Assembly: GCF_024609245.1 (NCBI RefSeq) | Contig: NZ_JANJYH010000003.1 | Location: forward strand, 389,166 to 453,165 | Length of the DNA stretch: 64,000 bases | Reading direction: 5' to 3' | Source of the DNA: Haloarchaeobius sp. FL176 | GTDB lineage: Archaea > Halobacteriota > Halobacteria > Halobacteriales > Natrialbaceae | In this document: one piece after another, positions 41,947 to 52,482 of the stretch | How the letters are laid out: each line of letters begins with the position of its first letter | Numbering within the stretch: the first letter of the stretch is position 1 | Program-made: the position numbers and the translations under genes | Notes under the pieces: model-generated | What the model saw: the letters and a program-made list of their open reading frames with translations, nothing else | Told to the model about the DNA's origin: nothing | The model's database searches: none

Positions 41947-43668
41947 TCAGTCCTCCGTGGCTCCATCGGCGACCGACTTGCCACCGTCGGTCACCGCGTC
42001 GGTGCCGCCGTCCGTGGCGGCGACCTCCTCGGCCGACTGCTGCTGGCCCATCGGCTCAGGGCTGTGACACTGCCGGACGATACGCTTTATCTCCTCGTCG
42101 GGTTCGGCGGTCGCCATCGAGACGAGGATGGTGACCGCGAAGACGATGGGCGTGCCCGCCAGCGCGGCCCCGATGGCCGGGAAGATATCCGCGTAGAGCG
42201 GGACGATGGCACCGCTCTCGCCGGCGCTGAGGAAGCCGACGTACGCCGGGAGCACCTCGTTGACGATGGCGGCGACCCAGATGAGCAGGCCGGTCGTCAT
42301 GCCGGCGAGCGCGCCCTGCCGGTTGGCGTTCTCCCACCAGAGCCCGAGGAAGAACATGGGGAACAGGACGAGCCCCGCGAGGCTGAACGCGTAGGAGACG
42401 AGCTCGCCGACCAGTGCGGGCGGGTCGAGCGCGAACAGCGTGACGACCGCACCGAGACCGACGATGGTCGCGCGGCCGACGAGGAGCTGCTGGCGCTGGC
42501 TTGCCTCGGGGTTGATGATGTTCGTGTAGATGTCGTGTGCGGCGGCCGACGAGGCAGCGATGAACAGCCCCGCAGTGGTCGCGATGGCGGCGGCGATACC
42601 ACCCGCGGCGACCAGCCCGACGAACCAGGTCGGCAGGTTCGCGAGCTGGCTGGCGATGACGACGATGACGTCGCCCTCTGCGCCGGACATCCCGCTCGCG
42701 CCGTAGACGTCGCCGACGCTGTTCGCGTAGAGGTCGGTACCGAAGGCGGCGAACGCGGGTGCAGAGAGGTAGAGCAGACAGATGAAGAAGAGTCCCCAGA
42801 CGGTCGACCAGCGCGCGGTGCGCTCGCTCTCGACGGTGTAGAACCGGACGAGCACGTGCGGGAGCCCGCAGGTACCGACGATGAGGCTGAACGCCGTGGC
42901 GACCCAGATGTAGATGCCACCGGTCGCGAACGGCTCGGTGAACTCGGCGTCGAGCTGCGAGAGCAGTGCGCCGTACTCGATCTGCGGTGCGATGGTGGAG
43001 TAGCCCTGGCTGAAGCCGACGGCGTACAGGCCGGCGAGGAACGCGACGATGAGGATGACGTACTGCACCGCCATGTTCTTCGTCGCCCCGAGCATGCCGG
43101 AGAGGGCGAGGTAGCCGACCGTGATGGCCATCAGCAGGACGACCATGGTGACGTAGTCACCCCCGAAGACGTAGATGCCGACGAGGCCCATCCCGCGGGC
43201 CTGGCCGACGGAGTAGACGAAGCCGATGAGGATGGTGGTCAGCGCGGCGATGGCCCGGGCGGCGTCGGAGTCGAAGCGGTCGCCGACGAAGTCCGGCGCG
43301 GTGTACTTCCCGAACCGGCGCATCTGCGCGGCCAGGAAGATGAGGAGGATGAAGTAACCCGTCGACCAGCCGACGACGAACGCCAGCCCGTAGTAGCCCG
43401 AGAGGGCGATGAGCGCCGCCATCCCGAGGTACGACGCGGCGGACATCCAGTTCGCGCCGATGGCCATGCCGTTCTCGACGTTGCCGATGGACCGCCCGGC
43501 CACCCAGAGGTCCTCCGTGTCCGCGACGCGGAAGGCGTAGCCGATGCCGAGAAAGAGCAGCAGCATCAGCGAGACCATGATGGCCGGGACGAGCTTGAAC
43601 GAGGCGTTCAGCGCGTCCGGCAGGAGCTGGAGCGGCTCGAGCGCCGCCTGTCCGGCCACGGCCGTCAT
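41947..43668 (-). CDS. Sodium:solute symporter (acetate/carboxylate type)
   Basis: 573 residues from the ATG at 43668, about 13 membrane helices. SSS-family landmarks: 'VADTEDLWVAGRSIGNVENG', 'AIGANWMSAASYLGMAAL' and 'VGDRFDSDAARAIAALTT'. The ATG overlaps the stop of the DUF4212 gene (ATGA, 43665-43668); DUF4212 plus symporter pairs are the usual form of this subfamily. The last 50 residues are hydrophilic. Placed downstream of acetyl-CoA synthetase on the same strand, so acetate or a similar carboxylate is the likely solute, driven by sodium. Confidence 0.88.
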   Translation of the reverse strand: MTAVAGQAALEPLQLLPDALNASFKLVPAIMVSLMLLLFLGIGYAFRVADTEDLWVAGRSIGNVENGMAIGANWMSAASYLGMAALIALSGYYGLAFVVGWSTGYFILLIFLAAQMRRFGKYTAPDFVGDRFDSDAARAIAALTTILIGFVYSVGQARGMGLVGIYVFGGDYVTMVVLLMAITVGYLALSGMLGATKNMAVQYVILIVAFLAGLYAVGFSQGYSTIAPQIEYGALLSQLDAEFTEPFATGGIYIWVATAFSLIVGTCGLPHVLVRFYTVESERTARWSTVWGLFFICLLYLSAPAFAAFGTDLYANSVGDVYGASGMSGAEGDVIVVIASQLANLPTWFVGLVAAGGIAAAIATTAGLFIAASSAAAHDIYTNIINPEASQRQQLLVGRATIVGLGAVVTLFALDPPALVGELVSYAFSLAGLVLFPMFFLGLWWENANRQGALAGMTTGLLIWVAAIVNEVLPAYVGFLSAGESGAIVPLYADIFPAIGAALAGTPIVFAVTILVSMATAEPDEEIKRIVRQCHSPEPMGQQQSAEEVAATDGGTDAVTDGGKSVADGATED

Positions 43669-44084
43669 TCGTCGGTCCCTCCGTCGGTCGCGGCGACGGC
43701 GTCGCCGCTGTTGGTGTCGGTGCCCGTCGAGTGGTCGATACCGTACTTCGTGTCGAGCTTGTCGCGCTGGCGTGCGTAGACGAACGAGAGCAGGAGCGCG
43801 CCGCCCGGTGCGCCGATGGCCGTCAGCGCGTAGTGCAGCGGGAAGCCGAGCACCGTGGTGCTCGTCATGAAGTCGGTCGCGAGATAGGTCGCGACGACCG
43901 GGCCGAAGACGAACAGCGTCCACACCGCGAACATCGTCCAGATGATCCTGAGGTGGTCCCGCATGAACGGCGTCGCGGGTTTGAACAGGTGTATCTCCGC
44001 GTCGAGGTAGTCGGCGGTGTCGTGGCCGCCGTCAGTCTCGACGGGTGCGTGCGCCTCGGTGTCGTGAGTGTCTGTGTCTGACAT
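43665..44084 (-). CDS. DUF4212 small subunit of the sodium:solute symporter
   Basis: 139 residues. The hydrophilic His/Asp/Thr-rich N-terminus (1-45) precedes two helices ('IIWTMFAVWTLFVFGPVV' and 'PLHYALTAIGAPGGALLL') separated by 'MTSTTVLGF', then 'YARQRDKLDTKYG'. The family is found beside SSS symporters and is thought to be an accessory subunit. The stop overlaps the symporter start, giving coupled translation. Confidence 0.9.
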   Translation of the reverse strand: MSDTDTHDTEAHAPVETDGGHDTADYLDAEIHLFKPATPFMRDHLRIIWTMFAVWTLFVFGPVVATYLATDFMTSTTVLGFPLHYALTAIGAPGGALLLSFVYARQRDKLDTKYGIDHSTGTDTNSGDAVAATDGGTDE

Positions 44085-44160
44085 GGTTCGTGTCGTGGTC
44101 GTGTGTCGTGCGGTCGTGAGCGGTGCAACAGCGAAAGCGAACGGTCGCGAGCCCTGGCGG

Positions 44161-46149
<1,989 letters not shown>

Positions 46150-46171
46150 ACGTCATCAGCCAACATCCCAC

Positions 46172-46179
46172 GTAAAAAG
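46172..46179 (-). promoter_or_regulatory. TATA-like box of acetyl-CoA synthetase 1
   Basis: On the minus strand CTTTTTAC lies 23-30 bases before the ATG at 46149, giving a leaderless transcript. The rest of the 219-base gap to the regulator gene holds no recognised gene. Confidence 0.55.
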
Positions 46180-46368
46180 CGGGGGCGCTAATCGGACCGG
46201 GAAGCTACCCGAACCCACTGTGACCCCCGTTTTCAGGCGTTCCAGCGCCTCAAACGCCGCTTCGGTTGTCGCTGGTTTCTCTCCCGGCCGTCACCGTTGG
46301 CTTCGGCTCGCCACCGGTCGTCTCTAGACAGTTAGCCGCCGGTCGCGCTCGCTGCCGCCGAGCAGCGG

Positions 46369-48018
46369 TCAGCCCTCGAAGTACGCGTCGAGCAGCTTCG
46401 ACTGGGCGACGCGCAGGTGGTTGTGCAGCGTCGGCGACGCGACGTCCAGCGAATCCGCCAGCTCCTCCGCGGTCGACTCGCGGGGCCACTGGAAGTAGCC
46501 GCCGTGGTACGCCGCCCGGAGGACCGCGGCCTGACGCTCGGTCAGGTCGTCACGTAGCGACGTCGAGAACCCCGCGCCGGGGTCGACCGTGCGCTCGACG
46601 GTCTCCTTCGCGCCGAGGCTCGCCGCCGGGTACTGCTCGGTCAGGGCGTCGACCACCGCACGCACGTCGGCGTCGGCCGCGACGGTCGCGACGAGCGAAC
46701 CTGCACCGTCCTCGGCGACGTATGACTCGACGCGGGCGTCGAGGTCAGCGAGCGTCAGCGCCGGCGAGGACGCGACCGCGAGCTCGACGACCGGTCCGTC
46801 GGCGGCGTCGTCGACGTAGCGCACCCGTTCGACGCGCTCGTCGTCGGCGAATGCGTCGGAGACGTCGCCGGGTGTCGCCCCCGCGACGACGGCGTACAGC
46901 ACCAGCCCGGGACCGCCCGGAACGACGCCGGTCACCTCGACGCGGTCGGCCGGCCCGGCCGAGAGGTCGACGAGGACGGCCCCGGGGTCGCGGACCGAGA
47001 ACCGCAGCTCGGTAATCACGTCGGCGACCAGCCGGCGACGGCGACGGACGGCGTCGAGGGCCCGGCCGACCAGCCCGCTGATCGCCACGAGGGCGTCGGT
47101 CTCGGCGTCGCCGACCGGAGCCGCGACGCCGACACCGAGCAGCCGCTCCGCGCCCTCGGTCGCGCCGACGGGGACACAGACGGCCGCGTCGTCGCCCCCG
47201 AGGTCGAGGACGCGGTGTGTGCCGGAGCGCAGGACCGCGTGGAGGTCGTCGGCGTGGTCCGCGATGATGGTGTCGACGACGCCCCCGTCGAAGCCGGCGT
47301 GTGCCCGGCGCTCCAGCCCGTCGTCGGTCGCGCGAGCGACCCACACAGACCCGTAGCCGTCGACCGCCACGAGACGGTCACAGAGCCCGGTGAACAACTC
47401 GTCCGTCGTCGTCACGGACGCGAACTCGCCGGCGAGCGTCGCGAGGAGCGCCACGGCCGCACGGGACCGGGCCGACAGCTCGCCGTCGTCGTTGCCGTCA
47501 CCCGCTGCGAGCGCCGCCGCGAGTTCGACGCCCGACGGCTCGTCGAGGTAGGGCGCGAGGCCGGCGACGCTGTCGAACCCGGCCGCCTCGGCGACGACAC
47601 GGGGGTCGACGCCGGCCCGGAGGTGTCGGAGCAGGAACTGCTCGCGGAGGTCCCGGCTCGACACGTCCGCAAAGCGGGCGTCACCCGTCGCCTCAGCCGC
47701 GCGGTCGGCCACCTCGCGGACGAGCATCTGGACGCGCCGCGGCGACACGTCGACGACCGGCTCGTCGGGGGCGCAGTCCGTCGCGTCGACGTACAGCCGG
47801 AGGTCGTGCGCCACGTCGGCCGGCAGGAACGCCGTCCGGTCCGGGATGTCGAGCAGGAACGCGTCGTCGACCGGGACGACCGAGTCCGGTGTGACTTGTG
47901 TCACCTCCGCCGGACGGAGCCCTGCCTCGCCACAGAGGCGGCAGACGAGGTCCTCGCGGTGGCTCTCGGCGTGCCGCCGCAGTCGCTCGTAGCCGGCGTC
48001 GCCGAGAGGTCGACTCAT
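46369..48018 (-). CDS. bat-type regulator with an N-terminal tyrosine-recombinase-like domain
   Basis: 549 residues. N-terminal about 155 residues resemble a phage-integrase fold ('LCGEAGLRPAEVTQVTPDSV', 'SSRDLREQFLLRHLRAGVDP', 'EAAGFDSVAGLAPYL'), with the first Arg and final Tyr positions visible but degenerate, so it probably binds DNA or ligand without recombining. A GAF domain follows (about 185-335), then the bat-associated domain, then HTH_10 at about 495-545 with 'GYFQWPRESTAEELADSL'. It sits between two acetyl-CoA synthetase genes on the same strand, so control of these genes is a reasonable inference. No receiver domain. Confidence 0.88.
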   Translation of the reverse strand: MSRPLGDAGYERLRRHAESHREDLVCRLCGEAGLRPAEVTQVTPDSVVPVDDAFLLDIPDRTAFLPADVAHDLRLYVDATDCAPDEPVVDVSPRRVQMLVREVADRAAEATGDARFADVSSRDLREQFLLRHLRAGVDPRVVAEAAGFDSVAGLAPYLDEPSGVELAAALAAGDGNDDGELSARSRAAVALLATLAGEFASVTTTDELFTGLCDRLVAVDGYGSVWVARATDDGLERRAHAGFDGGVVDTIIADHADDLHAVLRSGTHRVLDLGGDDAAVCVPVGATEGAERLLGVGVAAPVGDAETDALVAISGLVGRALDAVRRRRRLVADVITELRFSVRDPGAVLVDLSAGPADRVEVTGVVPGGPGLVLYAVVAGATPGDVSDAFADDERVERVRYVDDAADGPVVELAVASSPALTLADLDARVESYVAEDGAGSLVATVAADADVRAVVDALTEQYPAASLGAKETVERTVDPGAGFSTSLRDDLTERQAAVLRAAYHGGYFQWPRESTAEELADSLDVASPTLHNHLRVAQSKLLDAYFEG

Positions 48019-48176
48019 CTGTTTCGTGTTTCCACAGCCAGCGAAATAGTTGTATCGCCACAGACACCGCGATTTCGGGTATCTAGATCGTCAGTAATCA
48101 GGGTCCGAACACATCTGCCACTCAACCAGTTCGCATCTCTGTCAGCAACGAAACCCTGTCGGCGTGGCGAGGCGAT

Positions 48177-50111
48177 CTACTCGCGCTGGCGCGCCTCCAG
48201 CTCGCCGACGACCTCCGGGTTGCGCAGCGCGCTCGTGTCGCCGTAGTCCTCGCCGTTCGCGATGTCGCCGAGCAGTCGGCGCATTATCTTGCCGGACCGC
48301 GTCTTCGGCAGGTCGGGCGTGAACACGACCTCGTCGGGGGTCGAGCCCGCACCGATGGCTGCCGAGACGGCCGCGTCGACGTCGTCACGCGCGACCGCAG
48401 CGCCCGCCGGCCCGTCCTCCGTGGTGACGTAGGCGACGATGGCGGTCCCGATGTCGGGGTCGTCGCGGCCGATGACCGCCGCCTCGGCGACGCCGTCGAC
48501 CTGGACGGCGGCGTGCTCTATCTCGGCGGTGCTGAACCGCCGACCGCCGACGTTGAGCACGTCGTCGACCCGGCCGAGCACGGTGACGTAGCCGTCCTCG
48601 TCGACCACCGCCTCGTCGCCGACGCGGTAGCGCCACCGCTCGGGGGCGTCCGCCACCGCACCCCACTCGCTGGCGGTCGCGAGCTCGCGCGCCATCGCGG
48701 GCCAGGGGCGGTCGACGGAGAGCCAGCCTCGCTCGCCCGGCCCACAGACCGCGTCGGCGTCGTCGCGGACGGAGGCCTCGATGCCGGCCAGGGGGCGACC
48801 GACCGACCCGGGCTTCATCGAATCGACGCCGGGCAAGGTCGTCAGCAGCACCGCCCCCGTCTCGGTCTGCCACCAGGTGTCGACCACCGGACAGTCGCCG
48901 CCGCCGACGTGCTCGTGGTACCAGTGCCACGTCTCCGCGTCCAGCGGCTCGCCGACGCTCCCCAGCAGGCGCAGACTGGACCGGTCGTGGGCCTCGGGGT
49001 ACTCCGTCCCCCACTTCATGAACGAGCGGACGACCGTCGGGGCGGTGTAGAGGACGTTCACGTCGTTCGCCGCGACGACTTCCCACGGGCGGTCGCGGTC
49101 GGCGGCGTCCGGACTCCCCTCGCTCAGGACCGTCGTCGCGCCGAGCGAGAGCGGGCCGTAGACGACGTAGGAGTGCCCGGTGATCCAGCCGAGGTCGGCG
49201 GTCCCCCAGATGGTCGTCCCGGGGTCGACGTCGAGGACGCGTTCGGTCGTCCAGACCACCTGCGCGAGGTAGCCGCCGGTGGTGTGGGTGACGCTCTTCG
49301 GCTCGCCCGTCGTGCCCGAGGTGTACATCCTGAAGAGCGGGTCGGACGACTCGCGTGGCACCGGCTCGACGGTCGTGTCCTCGTGTGCCGCCAGAAGGTC
49401 GTCGTAGCGGGCGCTGTCCTCGTCCTGGCTGTGGCTGCTCCCGGCCGCGAGCCGGTCGACGACGACCGTCCCGTCGAGGTCGTACGGGAGCGCCATCCGC
49501 GCGTTGTCGGCGCGGCGGCGCTGGTTCACCGCCTCGCCGCGACGGTAGTAGCCGTCGCAGGTGACGAGGTAGCGCGAGCCCGCACGCTCCATCCGTGTGG
49601 CGAGTGCGTCCGCCGAGAAGCCGGCGAACACGACGTTGTGGACCGCGCCGATGCGGGCGCAGGCGAGCATCACCGCGACCGCGGCCGGAATCGAGGGGAG
49701 GTACGTCGTCACGACATCGTCCTCGCCGACGCCGAGGTCGCGTAGCCCCGCAGCGACGGCGTTCACCTCGTCGAACAGCTCGCGGTACGTGTACGTGACG
49801 CGCTCGTCGAGGTGGCCCTCCCAGACGAGCGCGACCTCGTCGCCCCGCTCGTCGAGGTGGCGGTCGAGACAGTTCACACAGGCGTTGAGTTCGCCGCCCC
49901 CGAACCAGCGGAACGGCGGTCCGCCGTCTGCCGAGTCGAGAACCGTGTCGTACCCGCGGTGCCAGTCGAGCCGGTCGGCCGCCGCGGTCCAGCAGTCCGG
50001 CCACGGCGCGTCGAACGACGCCGCCTCGGCCGACCCCACGTTCGCCTGCCCGACGAACGAGGCCGGCGGGTCGACCACGTCGCCATCCTGCGGTCCGTCC
50101 GGCTCAGTCAT
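48177..50111 (-). CDS. Acetate--CoA ligase (AMP-forming), second paralogue
   Basis: 644 residues from the ATG at 50111. All family motifs are present: AMP loop 'YTSGTTGEPKSVTHTTGGY', pocket 'VDTWWQTETGA' (small change from GG to GA), 'DEDGYVTVLGRVDDVLN', and the catalytic lysine (about 608) in TRSGKIMRRLL. Compared with the first copy, the body is clearly diverged ('FRWFGGGELNACVNCLDRHL'), including many Arg/Ala replacements. The Trp pocket implies acetate or propionate. Divergently transcribed from the Liv-type ABC importer, with shared 161-base promoter region. Possibly a substrate variant, perhaps for propionate. Confidence 0.92.
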   Translation of the reverse strand: MTEPDGPQDGDVVDPPASFVGQANVGSAEAASFDAPWPDCWTAAADRLDWHRGYDTVLDSADGGPPFRWFGGGELNACVNCLDRHLDERGDEVALVWEGHLDERVTYTYRELFDEVNAVAAGLRDLGVGEDDVVTTYLPSIPAAVAVMLACARIGAVHNVVFAGFSADALATRMERAGSRYLVTCDGYYRRGEAVNQRRRADNARMALPYDLDGTVVVDRLAAGSSHSQDEDSARYDDLLAAHEDTTVEPVPRESSDPLFRMYTSGTTGEPKSVTHTTGGYLAQVVWTTERVLDVDPGTTIWGTADLGWITGHSYVVYGPLSLGATTVLSEGSPDAADRDRPWEVVAANDVNVLYTAPTVVRSFMKWGTEYPEAHDRSSLRLLGSVGEPLDAETWHWYHEHVGGGDCPVVDTWWQTETGAVLLTTLPGVDSMKPGSVGRPLAGIEASVRDDADAVCGPGERGWLSVDRPWPAMARELATASEWGAVADAPERWRYRVGDEAVVDEDGYVTVLGRVDDVLNVGGRRFSTAEIEHAAVQVDGVAEAAVIGRDDPDIGTAIVAYVTTEDGPAGAAVARDDVDAAVSAAIGAGSTPDEVVFTPDLPKTRSGKIMRRLLGDIANGEDYGDTSALRNPEVVGELEARQRE

Positions 50112-50134
50112 CGGTTGGACATACGGGTTCGGCC

Positions 50135-50144
50135 GCATAAGGCT
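50135..50144 (-). promoter_or_regulatory. TATA-like box of the second acetyl-CoA synthetase
   Basis: On the minus strand AAGCCTTATG lies 24-33 bases before the ATG at 50111, consistent with a leaderless transcript. Confidence 0.5.
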
Positions 50145-50209
50145 TCGGCCCACCGGGGGAGCGGGCGACGAGCAGCGCCCTAATATCTCCTTGCACTCAT
50201 CCAACTATT

Positions 50210-50222
50210 CCATGTTACATGG
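50210..50222. promoter_or_regulatory. CCATGTTACATGG palindrome, possible operator
   Basis: A perfect 5-3-5 palindrome in the divergent promoter region of the second synthetase and the ABC importer, with outer TT/AA bases also paired across a mismatch (50208-50224). It lies 14 bases upstream of the importer TATA box. A bat-type, Lrp-type or TrmB-type regulator could bind there. No experimental support. Confidence 0.35.
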
Positions 50223-50235
50223 CAACAGACCCCGT

Positions 50236-50244
50236 GTATTAAGT
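50236..50244 (+). promoter_or_regulatory. TATA-like box of the Liv-type importer
   Basis: GTATTAAGT lies 29-37 bases before the ATG at 50273, in AT-rich surroundings, so the transcript would begin within a few bases of the start codon. Confidence 0.55.
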
Positions 50245-50272
50245 ATCATTAGGGTAAAGCAGTGAGTCGAGT

Positions 50273-51616
50273 ATGGTTAACGATGGTAAGCAAAAAACGG
50301 GCGCAGACTCACAGGGCAAAACAGATGCGGGACAGGGTGGCACCCGCGACGCCATCGTCCGTCGCCGGCCGTTACTGAAGGCGGCTGGGGCGGGGACCGG
50401 ACTCGCTCTCACGGCGGGCTGTCTCGACAGCTTCGCCGGGAGCGACGGTGGCGGACGCCAGGAGCTCGACGGGCCGCTCAAGATCGGCGTTCTCGCCCCC
50501 GAACCCGCAAACGACCCCATCGGTGCGTCCATCGCGAACGGGGCGCGGCTCGCGGCACAGCAGCTCACCGAGAACGGCGGCGTCGACGGCTACGACGTGG
50601 AGGTCACCGTCAAGGACACGAAGGAGAACCCCGGCACTGGCAAGCAGAAGTACCAGGAGTTCATCCTCGACGACGAGGTCCACGCGACCACGGGCATCTT
50701 CACCAGCGAGGTGCTCCTGAACGTCCTCGACGACATCGCTGACCAGGGGAAAGTCCACCTGACGACCGGCGCGGCGACACCCGAGGCGAGTGCCCGGGTC
50801 CACGAGAACTACGACGAGTACAAGTACCACTTCCGGACCGGGCCCATCAACGCCTACCACCTCGGCACGAACCTCGTCGACTTCGGCGAGGCGATGTTCG
50901 ACGAGATGGGCTGGGAACAGATCGCGGTCCTCGTCGAGGACTACGAGTGGACCCGCCCCGTCTCGCAGGCGCTCGACGACCAGCTGGGCGACACCGGCGT
51001 CGAGGTCGTGATGCGCGAGCGCTACGCCAGCGGCACGGAGAACTTCACGCCCATCTACGACGAGGTCGAGTCGACCGGGGCGGACGCGGTACTGACGGCG
51101 ATGGCCCACACGGGAACGCCCGCCGTCGTCCAGTGGGCGCGACAGCAGCGTGGCTTCGAGTTCGGCGGCATCCACGTGCCGATGCAGCTGCCCTCGTACT
51201 CGGCGGCGACCGAGGGCGCGTGCCAGTTCGGCATCACGCAGAACTCGGCGACCCCGAAGTCCGAGGTCACCGAAAAGACGGTGCCGTTCGCGAACGCCTA
51301 CCAGTCCGAGTTCGGGAGCGCCCCCGTCTACACCGGCTACATCACGTTCGACGCCGTCAAGCAGTACGCACAGGCGGTCTCCAGTGCGGGCTACGTCAGC
51401 TCCGACGAGGTCGTCACGGAACTGGAGGACAGCTCCTACCGGGGCACCGCGGGCACCATCGAGTACTACGGCCCCGACCACGAGTACGCCCACGACGTGA
51501 AGTACGGTCAGGACACGGTCTGGCCGCTGTTCCAGCAGTGGCAGGACGGCAGCCAGGAGGTCATCTACCCCGAGAACCTCGCAACCGCCGACTACGCCAG
51601 CCCGCCCTGGATCTGA
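50273..51616 (+). CDS. Liv-type ABC transporter substrate-binding lipoprotein
   Basis: 447 residues. A long polar N-terminus with Tat arginines (RRRPLLKAAG, about 31-40) and lipobox LTAGC (Cys50). The mature domain is a type I periplasmic binding protein (Peripla_BP_6): 'KIGVLAPEPANDPIGASIAN', 'LTTGAATPEASARV', 'FDEMGWEQIAVLVEDYEWTR', 'SEFGSAPVYTGYITFDAVKQ'. It would bind solute outside the cell and deliver it to the permeases in the next two genes. Family substrates include branched-chain amino acids, urea, amides and organic acids. First gene of a five-gene run. Confidence 0.93.
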   Translation: MVNDGKQKTGADSQGKTDAGQGGTRDAIVRRRPLLKAAGAGTGLALTAGCLDSFAGSDGGGRQELDGPLKIGVLAPEPANDPIGASIANGARLAAQQLTENGGVDGYDVEVTVKDTKENPGTGKQKYQEFILDDEVHATTGIFTSEVLLNVLDDIADQGKVHLTTGAATPEASARVHENYDEYKYHFRTGPINAYHLGTNLVDFGEAMFDEMGWEQIAVLVEDYEWTRPVSQALDDQLGDTGVEVVMRERYASGTENFTPIYDEVESTGADAVLTAMAHTGTPAVVQWARQQRGFEFGGIHVPMQLPSYSAATEGACQFGITQNSATPKSEVTEKTVPFANAYQSEFGSAPVYTGYITFDAVKQYAQAVSSAGYVSSDEVVTELEDSSYRGTAGTIEYYGPDHEYAHDVKYGQDTVWPLFQQWQDGSQEVIYPENLATADYASPPWI

Positions 51617-51618
51617 GC

Positions 51619-52482
51619 ATGGTCGACGTGGCTACACTGGCCGTGAACTCGGTCATCATCAGCGCGCTGTACGCGCTGGTCGCCATCGGGTTCACGCTCA
51701 TCTTCGGCGTCGGTGGCGTCCTCAACCTCTCCCACGGCGCGACCATCACCCTCGGCGCGTTCGCCGCCTACTACGCGAGCGGCGGCATCGTCGAGGCGGG
51801 CGTCGGCGGGGCCGTCCTCGCCGCCATCGTCGTCCCGGCGCTGTTCAGCGCGGCGGTCTACAAGGGGCTCATCGAGCGCATCCAGGACCAGCCAGTCATG
51901 GTGATGATACTGACGCTGGTCGTCGCCATCGCGGTCGAGCAGGTGTTCCTCGTCGCCGAGGGCACGCAGCCGAAGTCCATCCCGTCGCTGCTCGACGGGA
52001 CGGTCGCGCTCGGCGGGAGCAAGTTCCAGACGAACCTGCTCGTCGTGTTCGCGCTCTCGTGGGTCATCATCGCCGGGCTGTTCTACACCATCAACAACAC
52101 GGAAACGGGCAAGGCCATCCTCGCGACGAGCATGACGACGAAGGGGGCCGCACTCGTCGGCATCGAGAGCGACCGCGTCAACCTCTACACGTGGGTCGTC
52201 GCGGGCGGGCTCGCCGGCGTCGCCGGCCTGTTCCTCGGCTCGTTCCAGACCGCGAACTTCGCGATGGGCCGCGGGCCGCTGATGCTCTCCTTCGCCATCG
52301 TCGTCATCGGCGGCATCGGGAGCGTGAAGGGCAGCCTCGTCGGCGCGTACGTCATCGGGACCGCCGAGGTGGTGACCGGCGCGATCAACACGCGCCTGAC
52401 CGGGCTCGTCCCGCTGCTGTTGCTCATCCTCGTCCTGCTCGTCAAACCGGAGGGCCTGTTCGGGAGGGAGCTCGCCGAATGA
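51619..52482 (+). CDS. Liv-type ABC transporter permease (LivH family)
   Basis: 287 residues, eight helices. 'INSALYALVAIGFTLIFGVGGVLN'-type opening ('NSVIISALYALVAIGFTLIF' here), 'NLSHGATITLGAFAAYY' and the late 'VVIGGIGSVKGSLVGAYVIG', the EAA-like loop. Start two bases after the stop of the binding protein gene; its stop overlaps the next permease start (ATGA, 52479-52482). Confidence 0.94.
   Translation: MVDVATLAVNSVIISALYALVAIGFTLIFGVGGVLNLSHGATITLGAFAAYYASGGIVEAGVGGAVLAAIVVPALFSAAVYKGLIERIQDQPVMVMILTLVVAIAVEQVFLVAEGTQPKSIPSLLDGTVALGGSKFQTNLLVVFALSWVIIAGLFYTINNTETGKAILATSMTTKGAALVGIESDRVNLYTWVVAGGLAGVAGLFLGSFQTANFAMGRGPLMLSFAIVVIGGIGSVKGSLVGAYVIGTAEVVTGAINTRLTGLVPLLLLILVLLVKPEGLFGRELAE

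Noticed and set aside
42064..43779. Plus-strand open frame of over 500 residues across the symporter gene
   Set aside because: It is rich in Asp, Glu, Arg and Gly with no domain, and opposes a well-defined sodium:solute symporter.
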